Origin: Argyresthia goedartella
Lineage: Eukaryota > Arthropoda > Insecta > Lepidoptera > Argyresthiidae
Length of the DNA: 64,000 nt
Reading direction: 5' to 3'
Assembly (NCBI GenBank): GCA_949825045.1
Contig: OX463813.1
Location: forward strand, 25,960,001-26,024,000
Each line of letters starts with the position of its first letter. Position 1 is the first letter of the stretch. A program made the position numbers and the translations under genes. This document shows, piece by piece, positions 56,263 to 64,000 of the stretch. Under the pieces are notes generated by a model, which saw only the letters and a program-made list of their open reading frames with translations, ran no database searches and was not told where the DNA came from.

Positions 56263-56282
56263 TCTATTATAATAATATAAAC

Positions 56283-56475
56283 ATTTGCATACAGGCACAT
56301 ACATTGCTTCTGGCCCCACACTAGGATACCCTGTGTCGTGGGAACCAGAAACAGCAACGTCGCACACATATAAACATCCAAGACCTGGGGATGTTTTTTT
56401 CTTTACCTGGATCGAACAAGGGACCTCTCGCATGGAAGACAGAGCCACAACCGCTGCGCCATAGAGGTCGTAGAT
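56283..56475 (-). mobile_element. tRNA-derived SINE copy
   Basis: Minus strand: head with 'gcgcagcggttgtggctctg', a slightly decayed B box, the 'ccaggtcttggatgtttata' segment, 'ggtatcctagtgtggggcca' and 'gcctgtatgcaaatgttt'. Confidence 0.9.
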
Positions 56476-56531
56476 AATATGGTGTATCCGTTTTCTTTCT
56501 TGTGCAGTCTAATATAAAATTACGTATAATA

Positions 56532-57044
56532 CAGGGTGTTCGGCAGAACGTTTTTCACAGAAAAATGGGGGGTAGGTGGGGTCATTTGCTATCTCCTCAG
56601 CCCAAAAGATTTGGCCTAGGCCCAAATATATTTTTTTTATGATTATTTTTAATTTTTTTAGAATTTTGTCACTTTCATAACTTTAAACTCCTAAGAACTT
56701 TTTTTTTATGAGTAGACCTTATTTTGTTTCTTTTTATTATAATCTCAATAATTGGTAGGTCCTGTTAAAATTAATATTTGTTGCAGGTTATTGCTAGAAA
56801 GAAAGTAAAAAAAAAACAAACATGAAAAAAGAGTTTTTCTTTTTTTTTAAGCTTGACTTCGTGTTGAATTTAAAAAAAAACTAAAAGTGATGGAAGACTT
56901 CTGATTTTTTTAAAACATCTCTAAAGTGTGAGCTTTCTAGCAGTATGACGTTTGTTTTGATATCTGTGTCTTAACCAGAGTTATTCATTGTTATGTACCT
57001 AGACGCACCATTTCAACGAAATTCTATTTATGTGGAAAGTTAAA
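56532..57044 (+). repeat. Left TIR of the long-TIR transposon
   Basis: Inverse of 58817-59328. The inner boundary is where 'tgtggaaagttaaaggttt' stops matching. Confidence 0.9.
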
Positions 57045-57449
57045 GGTTTTGCGATATTTATCAATGCAATAGACAAAATAATGAAACGGCTATTACTAAA
57101 ATGTTACACAAAGCAAAAAATAATTATTTTCATTCTTGCATAGTCACAAGGGCTTCACTCTCTAAAGGAAGCGCCCGACGCGGCGTTGACGCCGGCGGCA
57201 CGTAGCTTCACAAAGGAGGTAACAATGATAATGTTTCACTCTAGCTCACTCATGTCATATCTTCTCTCTCTTTCGGAGCATCGCTGGCGGCTACTCAACT
57301 TTTCAGCCAATTTTAGTCGAGACTTAGCTGCCTCTACGATCTTACGTTCTCTCTGCGCTTGCGATTGTTTTTGTTGAATTCGTTTTGTTATTGTTATCAA
57401 TCATTAAGTGAAGTTTTTGTTATTCTTGATAAGTTCGTTTGCTAGTGCA

Positions 57450-58713
57450 ATGGCTCAATTTACCAACGAGGAATATGCAGACATGTTATTAGCGTATGGC
57501 AGCGCTAACAGCAATTCACACGAAGCCCGTAGAATTTATCAGGAACGTTATCCCAACCGACGAGTACCCAGTTATCCGACGTTTGCGAATACCTTACAGG
57601 CGTTTACGGGAAACCGGCCACTTACAGTTTCAAGAGCCGAGGGTCAACGTCAGAGCACACAATGTTGCCATTGATGAGAAAATTCTTGCCGAGTTTGATG
57701 CGGACCCTACCAAAAGTGTTAGACAGGTAGCTGCAATGCTTGGCCTAGGAATATGGAAAGTGTGGTCTGTTCTCCGGCACGATGAAAGGCATCCTTTCCA
57801 CTACACACCAGTCCAGGGTATGTACCTAGATACACTTGACTTTATGATTTTGTTTCCTGATTGATTAATCAATAATCAGTCTCGTATGTAATTTCATCAT
57901 TTCAATCTGTTCAAATACGAAAGTTAATGTGTGTTAGACTGCATTCGAGTAACAATAAGGTAGTCACTAGTAGTGAATTCAATTCTTGTTTTGTTTGTTC
58001 CAGGTCTTGAAGATACTGATTTTGGGAGACGTATCAACTTTTGCCGTTTTTTGCTGCATACCGATGTGGACGATGTAAACTTTTTAAGGAGAATTCTTTG
58101 GACCGACGAATCCAAATTTGACAGGGAAGGAATAGTTAACTATCACAACTTACATCACTGGGAAAAAAAAGGAGCAAACCCCCGCGTAAAGAGACAAAGG
58201 AAGTTTCAAAGAAGATTCAGTGTAAATGTTTGGGCAGGAGTGATCGGCAATAGGTTAATAGGGCCATTTTATTTGCCAGACATCCTCGATGGGCCTAACT
58301 ATTTACAATTTTTAACGAATGATTTACCCGAATTATTAGAAGAAGTTTTCCAAGAAGATGCTGCCATTGTCTTTCAGCATGACGGCTGTCCAGCCCATTG
58401 GAGCTTATATGCAAGGGATTGGCTTAATAATGCTTTCCCTAACGCATGGATTGGTCGGCATCCAGCTCCAATTCCCTGGCCCCCTCGATCGCCAGACATC
58501 ACGCCTCTCGACTTTTACGTCTGGGGAAGAGCCAAGGATTTGGTTTACACCACTGAAGTTCTCAGTCGGGAAGATTTAATAAATCGTATTGATGCTGCGT
58601 TCGAGACGATGAAACAGGAAATGCTTCTGCGAACAACAACAGTTGAAATTAGAAACAGATGCAGAGCTTGTATAGCGAATAACGGACGTCAATTTGAACA
58701 AGATTTGCACTAA
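57450..58713 (+). pseudogene. DD37D Tc1/mariner-superfamily transposase, intron-containing, one frameshift
   Basis: The ATG at 57450 starts MAQFTNEEYADMLLAYGSAN, a DUF4817-type N-terminal helix-turn-helix. A one-base excess near 57597 shifts the frame after PSYPTFANT into YRRLRETGHLQFQEPRVN, followed by the second DNA-binding region (SVRQVAAMLGLGIWKVWSVL). Exon 1 ends at 57817, and a 186-bp GT-AG intron (57818-58003) leads to exon 2 at 58004. Catalytic residues: WTDESKF, HDGCPAHW and SPDITPLDF, with 37 residues between the second and third Asp by my count. TAA-terminated at 58713. Apart from the frameshift the protein (about 358 residues) looks complete. Its role is cut-and-paste transposition into TA. 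Confidence 0.9.
57818..58003 (+). other. Intron in the transposase gene
   Basis: Donor 'gtatgt' and acceptor 'tttgtttgttccag'. Joining the flanks keeps HYTPVQ-GLEDTDF in frame, as expected for the family. Without splicing the frame meets a stop at about 57862. Confidence 0.75.
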
Positions 58714-58816
58714 ACGTTAAAAATGTTGTTTTTTTCTTATGTTTTAAAATAAAGATTACGAAATTTAATTAATCGTTTCATTATTTTCACGTTTGCATTG
58801 ATCCATTTCGTAAAAT

Positions 58817-59328
58817 CTTAACTTCCCACATAAGTGGAATTTCGTTGAAATGGTGCGTCTAGGTACATAACAATGAATAACTCTGGTTAGGACACAGATA
58901 TCAAAACAAACGTCATACTGCTAGAAAGCTCACACTTTAGAGATGTTTTAAAAAAATCAGAAGTCTTCCATCACTTTTAGTTTTTTTTTAAATTCAACAC
59001 GAAGTCAAGCTTAAAAAAAAAGAAAAACTCTTTTTTCATGTTTGTTTTTTTTTACTTTCTTTCTAGCAATAACCTGCAACAAATATTAATTTTAACAGGA
59101 CCTACCAATTATTGAGATTATAATAAAAAGAAACAAAATAAGGTCTACTCATAAAAAAAAAGTTCTTAGGAGTTTAAAGTTATGAAAGTGACAAAATTCT
59201 AAAAAAATTAAAAATAATCATATAAAAAAAATATTTGGGCCTAGGCCAAATCTTTTGGGCTGAGGAGATAGCAAATGACCCCACCTACCCCCCATTTTTC
59301 TGTGAAAAACGTTCTGCCGAACACCCTG
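58817..59328 (+). repeat. Right TIR of the long-TIR transposon
   Basis: Inverse of 56532-57044. Confidence 0.9.
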
Positions 59329-59331
59329 TAT

Positions 59332-59829
59332 ATAATAAACTTGGAATATTTCGAGCAAAGCTTTCAGTCAGAAATATCCCCCACTTACGATAACATATCA
59401 CAACAACACACCTTGTCCCCCGAACTACTAAAACAAAAGCTAACAGACGGAACGAACTTCATTAGAGCTTTATGCGCCGAGTGGATAAAAGCTCAAAGCT
59501 TTGACTCCAATCCCAGTGCGGGGCAAGTGCGAACGTTTATTCGCGATAGAACTGAAAAATTTCTGGTTGCGTCTGTCGACAGTGCGTGTTTGAGCTTGTT
59601 TGTGTTTGTAGTTGAAGACAGGGTTAGCGGTGACACTTTTCAGTCAGTAAATGTCGCTGTGACGTACCAACATAAAAGTTTGCACTCGCCGGATTCTAAA
59701 CGCGCGGACAACGTGATTAGTAAGCTCAGAAAACGAAAGGATCTTCACGTTTTTATCGCAAGAAACCCGCGTTTGTCGCTATACAAACGCGCTTTCACGC
59801 GCTTTCTGCGCGTTATCAGAGCGTATTAG
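59332..59829 (+). CDS. Unassigned ORF or exon immediately right of the transposon
   Basis: An open frame of about 165 codons outside the transposon (59332-59829, ending TAG). An in-frame ATG exists only inside the transposon's right TIR (59275). Without the transposon a TAA lies directly upstream, so if real it is an internal or last exon or a truncated gene. The composition is protein-like: SPELLKQKLTDGTNFIRALC, AEWIKAQSFDSNPSAGQVRT, LFVFVVEDRVSGD and a basic C-terminus (KLRKRKDLHVFIARNPRL). Third codon positions are richer in G and C than in the surrounding DNA. I do not recognise the family. It may be a fragment of a host gene, a viral-like insertion or another element. Confidence 0.35.
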   Translation: MINLEYFEQSFQSEISPTYDNISQQHTLSPELLKQKLTDGTNFIRALCAEWIKAQSFDSNPSAGQVRTFIRDRTEKFLVASVDSACLSLFVFVVEDRVSGDTFQSVNVAVTYQHKSLHSPDSKRADNVISKLRKRKDLHVFIARNPRLSLYKRAFTRFLRVIRAY

Positions 59830-59944
59830 CATAATATGTGTCAAAATCGCGCGTCGTACGACAAAATACGGTGTGTAAAAATGCTCTAACCGGATGCGAT
59901 TGGCACGGTGACCGTGAGGTGTGAATTGGAGCTATAAAACATAA

Positions 59945-60035
59945 CATAATATTTACATACATGCACATACATTTCTTCTGGTCCCACGGCGCACAAACAT
60001 GTAAACATCCAAGACCTAGGGTTTCTTTCCTATTT
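59945..60035 (-). mobile_element. SINE fragment
   Basis: Minus strand: 'aaacatccaagacctaggg' and 'tttcttctggtcccac' with the 'tacatgcacatac' end. Part of the core and the whole head are missing. Confidence 0.65.
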
Positions 60036-60354
60036 TTATATATATCCCATATAGAACTTCTGCTCAGTCGATGTGGACTGAGCATGAATGATGATGAAAT
60101 AATAAAATGAAGATTGATAAACATAATTATTTAGCTGGTGCATGTACACAGAGGAGAAAGACAAATATATATGATATAGCCTCTGAACTCAAATAAGATT
60201 CCTTATGCTGAAGGCACCAGAACTGCAGCTTTACATATACATATACATATAATGAACAACCACAAAATGGGGGAAGACGCGAGGAATTATGCGTATTTTT
60301 ATTAATAAGATAGGTATACTATACTAGAGTGTGGTACAGAACTATTGTTTAAAC
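60036..60354. other. Non-coding spacer
   Basis: A 'catatacatatacatata' microsatellite at about 60234-60251; otherwise nothing recognised. Confidence 0.4.
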
Positions 60355-60645
60355 AATATCGCTCAAGTACGAGTGGGAATCACACATGGACCGTCGTACA
60401 AGAAAAAACGAAAAAAATACGTCTCATTATTATTTTATTACGTGTCCTTTGCTTTAGCGACAACAAATATGCAATTCTGTGATTTAAACTATCTCCCTAT
60501 TATAATATAGTCGGATAGCCCGCAGACGGACCGACAACGGACGGACTGACGGACGGACAGCGGAGGCGTGGCAAGAAAGATTATTAAATTATAAATTATG
60601 AAACTCCCGATTATTACCCCTCGGCAACGGAACCCTAAAAAGCAA
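60355..60645 (+). repeat. Dispersed Lepidoptera-type repeat, nearly complete but rearranged
   Basis: In order: 'gctcaagtacgagtgggaat', 'ggaccgtcgtacaagaaaaa', 'tttagcgacaacaaatatgc', 'aactatctccctattataat', 'gcccgcagacggaccgacaa' and 'ggcaacggaaccctaaaaa'. Confidence 0.7.
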
Positions 60646-60671
60646 TGTTTATTAAAATTCCTTGTTTCATT

Positions 60672-61030
60672 CATAATATATTTTATCTACACACGTATCA
60701 TAAACCCTTTTTACTGCGTACAAAAACCGCACGTTACGATCAGCATAATGTTAAACTACTTGGTAAAAACTCATTTCTTATCTGAAAAATTACACATTAT
60801 GACCATAATGTGTAATTTTTCTACATATTATGACATTCAAATTTCGAACGCCGACGCCCGCCAGCGTGCCGCCCCTAGTTTCTCTGTGAAGTTGGTACTG
60901 ACATTCAAATTTCGAACGCCTACGCCCGCCTGCGTGAAGTTGGTACTACAGACCAAGCTAAACAACTGCAGAGCCACAATGCCGGTCAAACATGCGGTTC
61001 CTGAATACAACAAAGAGAGCTTATGATATG
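60672..61030 (-). mobile_element. Foldback element, copy 4, truncated by LINE insertion
   Basis: Same orientation as copy 2, with 'aaacccttttactgcgtac', a perfect 'cacattatg/cataatgtg' hairpin, the tandem 'cgaacgc..acgcccgcc' segment, 'catgcggttcctgaatacaa' and 'agagagcttatgatatg'. At 61030 it stops abruptly where the LINE leader starts. A frame (60598-61026) matches the 92-codon minus-strand frame of copy 1 at most positions. Confidence 0.8.
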
Positions 61031-61498
61031 TTTTTTTCCTTCGTCGAGGGTAGACCGAACAATACTAAAAATTAATCATCTCTCAAGTTTTTATTGTTTT
61101 AAATTATAATTCAGTGTTTTTGAGTTAATAGCAATTCGTATTTCGATAAAGTATACATCATAGTTTGAGTGGTAGTGTTTTTGTTAATACCGGCGTCCCA
61201 CATCTATCAGCTGTTGGACCGTTAAATCACAACAAACAACAGAGGCTTTCAAGAAGACGAACATATCCTATAACTCTGGCGACCAAACATGGACTAATAC
61301 AAACACAGTGAGTCAGCGCATAGATACTATTATCAAGTGTCAGTGTCGTTAAGCCTAAAATCTAGGTCTTATTTATTATTGACGCCACAACTGCACGCCA
61401 TCTATCGGACCATCTAAAACACTGCCGTCTAAGGTACTGAAACGCCATCTAGTTTTTCACACTAGCGACACGCTACTATCGACCGCGTAGCCATAGCA

Positions 61499-62653
61499 AT
61501 GAAGAAGTGTGGCGGTTGTGGAAAATTCCTCTCAACAACAGGTGGCGTGACTTGTACCCAATGCAAGGGAGAATTTCACAAGCAATGTGTTTCCTTGAAC
61601 GGAGCCGTCCCAAGTAACTGGGTTTGCCCATGCTGCACCAGCAAGAAAGGGCGAGTGATCACCAGCGCTAATACCCCAGTGGGAAGATCTGGTGAAAGCA
61701 GGCCAAACATACTTTACAACACTGGAACGGAAGAATTATCCTCAGGACCTCTTTTCCCTGAAGAAGGTACTTCAGCTTTAGCTCCAGAAGAAGGTGTTCC
61801 AGCTCCAGTTCCAGAAGTAGGTACTCCTGCTCCAGCCCCAGACCAAAACCAAGACAGGAACATTGTTCTTTCCGAGCTGCTGTCAGAGCTACGCCTCCTC
61901 CGGTCAGACATGGGAGCAATGCGGAAGGAATTGTCCGTATTTCGGGATGAGATACTCACACTTCGTACGGACATAGCTTCATGCAAAAGTGACCTGGCTC
62001 TGACCAACACGAGAGTTGCAAAAACTGAGGATTGTATAGCCGAGATCCAATCCCTCCTCAGTAAGAAAGACGATGTAATAAAGGGCTTACGTGCTGATAA
62101 CCTTAAACTCACAAATCTCAATAAGGATCAGGAATCACGGCTCGTTACTCTGGAACGCGAAGGACAGCAGCAGCAGCAGTGGACGAGGCTGCAGAACGTC
62201 GAGTTAACCGGCGTCCCCGAACTCGAGGGTGAGTCTACTGTCAGCATAGTGCAGAAGGTCGCCAAGATCGCCGGAGTGGAGCTGAGTGCCGAAGAGGTGG
62301 AGTACGCGCACCGCGTGCAGCCGCTGCGCGGCAGCGCCGGCCGCCCGCGCACGCTCGTCGTGCGCCTGCGCCAGCGACACACCAAGGACAAGCTCATCGC
62401 CGCCGCGCGCAAGCATCGCGAGCAGCTGTACACCACGGCGATCGGAATGCAGGGCGAGGCCAAGCGCATCTACATCAATGAGCACCTGACGATTGCCAAC
62501 AAAAAGCTTCTCCAGGAAACCAAGAAGAAAGCCACAGAACAGGGTTACACCTTCACATGGACAAAAAACTGTCGGATATTTGTGAGGAAAAATGTACAGT
62601 CTCCTCACATACTGATATCGTCAGTTACAGACTTAAAAAAGCTTGTAGCCTGA
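61499..62653 (+). CDS. LINE ORF1: PHD-like finger, coiled coil, FP25K-like RNA-binding domain
   Basis: 384 codons, intact. A PHD-type C4HC3 pattern spans residues 4-46: C4, C7, C19, C22, H27, C30, C43 and C46. An acidic Pro/Ala-rich imperfect repeat (EEGVPAPVPEVGTPAPAPD) occupies about 90-115. A long coiled coil covers about 120-215 (LSELLSELRLLRSDMGAM, LRADNLKLTNLNKDQE). The C-terminal domain (NVELTGVPELEG, EYAHRVQPL, RPRTLVVRLRQRHTKDKLI, RIYINEHLT and CRIFVRKN) is the type shared by many insect LINE ORF1 proteins and the baculovirus FP protein family. It should bind LINE RNA and form trimers or particles. The GC-rich stretch 62270-62420 lies within this domain. Confidence 0.9.
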   Translation: MKKCGGCGKFLSTTGGVTCTQCKGEFHKQCVSLNGAVPSNWVCPCCTSKKGRVITSANTPVGRSGESRPNILYNTGTEELSSGPLFPEEGTSALAPEEGVPAPVPEVGTPAPAPDQNQDRNIVLSELLSELRLLRSDMGAMRKELSVFRDEILTLRTDIASCKSDLALTNTRVAKTEDCIAEIQSLLSKKDDVIKGLRADNLKLTNLNKDQESRLVTLEREGQQQQQWTRLQNVELTGVPELEGESTVSIVQKVAKIAGVELSAEEVEYAHRVQPLRGSAGRPRTLVVRLRQRHTKDKLIAAARKHREQLYTTAIGMQGEAKRIYINEHLTIANKKLLQETKKKATEQGYTFTWTKNCRIFVRKNVQSPHILISSVTDLKKLVA

Positions 62654-62997
62654 CATCATACTCTGTCTATGTATCTCTGTCTGTGTTTTGTTCTGATGTT
62701 CTGGTAGTTATAATAATGTCCCCTACCTGTCATTGTCGTTACAATCAAACACACACACACACATCCATACTAAACAATTTACATACCATCTCACACAGAT
62801 ACCCTTACACATCCTGCTTAGTGGCTCACAACCAAATATCCGATCCCAAGACCAATATGGTCGTAGGGCTAAGCAGGACTATTACATACAAACACGCACG
62901 AACAATAGAGAGGAAAGTTTACCTTTGCAGTTGTAACGTACTCGGTAAAATACCTTATCAACTGGATCTTCCCTTTAACACCACCATAAGTTCAAAC
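62654..62997 (+). other. ORF1-ORF2 intergenic spacer of the LINE
   Basis: Contains an (AC)n run at about 62750-62762. The ORFs that cross it are in other frames and have no motifs. Confidence 0.5.
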
Positions 62998-63007
62998 ATG
63001 TCAGTAG

Positions 63008-64000
63008 AAAGTCAGCTTAAAATTCCCTAATCTGCGTATATTTTATCAAAATGTTAATGGGCTACGTACGAAGATGTTCACTTTACATAACGGTATTACG
63101 GCACTTGACCATGACCTTATTCTTATCACTGAGACAAAGTTGTGTGAGGGATTTTTAAATGCGGAAATATGTGATCCAGACCGCTATGACTTAATTCGCC
63201 GTGATCGTACCTCTGAGACCGCTGGCGGCGGCATAATGGCGCTGTGTGCGCCCGCGCTCGCCGTGCGACCCCGGCCCGAGTGGCAACAGGACGACTATGA
63301 GAGCATTTGGCTTACAGTACCCGGTGAGTCATTAGGTAATAAGCGCAACTTACACATAGCGTTAGTATACATACCGCCCGATACTAATCTGCCCCGACGC
63401 ACACAAAATTTCTTAGATAAATTGGGTGATATTACACAGGATAATTCTGATGACCTTTTTTTGCTGGTGGGTGACTTTAATTTGTCGTGTATTAACTGGG
63501 ACTCAGGATCGCCTTTTTGTACCAAATATGGTACCATTGCATTTCAAAACTCGGCAACTAACTTTATAAATCTAATGAACTTTCTTGGTTTTGAACAACA
63601 TAATAAACTTAAAAATTGCTGCAATAATATCCTAGACTTAGTTTACAGTAATTTCTCTATTGATGTGTCCCAGTCTTGTTCACCCGTCGTTGACGAGGAC
63701 AGATTTCACGTGACTCTCCAGTTGGAATCCTCAGATATAGGTATTCGAAGCTTACCCCCTACGAAACTTTTAAAATATCAGTTTAGGAAGGGTGACTATA
63801 GTTCCATGAATAATTTCTTTCTGGAGATTGATTGGAGTGTCCTTTTGGAAGGTACAGTTGACGACGCGGTCTTGTTGCTAAATTCCCAAATAAATGATGC
63901 CATTGAAAAATTTGTACCGAAAGTCATAACTTGTAGCTCACGTCAATACCCCATTTGGTACAGCCGAGCCTTAATTAACATTATCAAGGAGAAGGACAAG
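63008..64000 (+). CDS. LINE ORF2, endonuclease domain (partial, start frameshifted)
   Basis: An open frame from 63008 to the window end. It encodes the AP-like endonuclease: FYQNVNGL (catalytic Asn), ITETKL (Glu), GGGIMAL, LVYIPP and VGDFNL, followed by an FLG..Q..N segment. A Ser-Asp-His equivalent appears as VDEDRFHV. The first ATG in frame (63074) lies after the essential Asn motif. A better start, ATG at about 62998, is in another frame and joins this one only if one A of the 'ttaaaatt' run (63018-63025) is extra. So ORF2 is likely broken by a one-base insertion, or starts without ATG. The reverse transcriptase would lie beyond the window. Confidence 0.8.

Larger units (their letters stand above)
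56532..59328 (+). mobile_element. Tc1/mariner-superfamily transposon with TIRs of about 513 bp
   Basis: Starts CAGGGTGTTCGGCAGAACG and ends with its inverse, flanked by TA on both sides (56530-56531 and 59329-59330). The inverted repeats extend from the ends to about 57044 and from about 58817, roughly 513 bp each. Only scattered differences are visible by eye, many of them in A/T runs. The interior holds one transposase gene with an intron. The high arm identity suggests recent arrival or arm conversion. Confidence 0.95.
61031..64000 (+). mobile_element. Second two-ORF LINE, 5' part, running off the window
   Basis: The leader (61031-61498) begins right at the broken foldback sequence, so the 5' end is probably near-complete. 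ORF1 (PHD finger, coiled coil, FP25K-like domain) and the endonuclease region of ORF2 follow. The element continues beyond 64000. Confidence 0.85.

Noticed and set aside
62128..62608. Minus-strand ORFs opposite the LINE ORF1
   Set aside because: Shadows of the GC-rich coding strand; the plus-strand ORF1 is the clear gene.

Overview
The window looks like nuclear DNA from a moth or butterfly (Lepidoptera). It is AT-rich and mostly non-coding, and it is packed with insect transposable elements. It also carries copies of dispersed repeats that I recognise from memory as typical of lepidopteran genomes: tRNA-derived SINEs with a shared core, a repeat running from a 'gtgcgagtcgg'-type start to a 'ggttccgtacc/ggaaccct' end, and 'aaccgacttca' repeats. 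I see no bacterial genes, CRISPR array, rRNA or intact tRNA.

The only good candidate for host gene sequence is one exon on the minus strand (15688-16058). It has an acceptor, a 5' UTR, a start codon, a signal-peptide-like N-terminus and a donor. Much of the window may be the intronic and intergenic surroundings of that gene.

Layout. 1-9.6 kb: an old Tc1-like transposase relic, simple repeats, several unusual inverted repeats, SINE and LINE tails, and the first copy of a foldback element with 139-bp arms. 10.1-13.5 kb: a complete hAT transposon with perfect 15-bp termini and a perfect 8-bp target duplication; its transposase frame has one amber stop. 13.7-15.2 kb: a 5'-truncated LINE. 15.7-16.1 kb: the host exon. 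17.8-25.8 kb: old repeats, MITEs and a decayed EnSpm/CACTA-like transposase. 25.9-30.9 kb: a LINE with two uninterrupted, overlapping ORFs. 31.3-39.8 kb: a BEL/Pao LTR retrotransposon with near-identical 448-bp LTRs and a perfect 5-bp target duplication; it has internal deletions and a nested LINE. 41.1-42.7 kb: an internally deleted piggyBac-like element flanked by TTAA. 43.8-56.5 kb: SINEs, an RTE-like relic split by a foldback element, a 73-bp tandem array, and a 2.2-kb insertion with a promoter-like sequence. 56.5-59.3 kb: a Tc1/mariner-superfamily element with inverted repeats of about 513 bp and an intron-containing DD37D transposase. 59.3-64 kb: an unassigned ORF, more repeats, and the 5' part of a second LINE (PHD-finger ORF1 and the endonuclease part of ORF2) that runs off the right edge.

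Apart from the host exon, the genes are selfish elements rather than a cooperating system. The most interesting points are: a TMV-like UAG-CAAUUA stop context exactly at the gag/protease boundary of the BEL/Pao element; that element's young LTRs around a crippled interior; the long-TIR DD37D transposon; the interlaced inverted repeats near 4.5 kb; and the foldback family with an insertion that brings a TATA/initiator pair.
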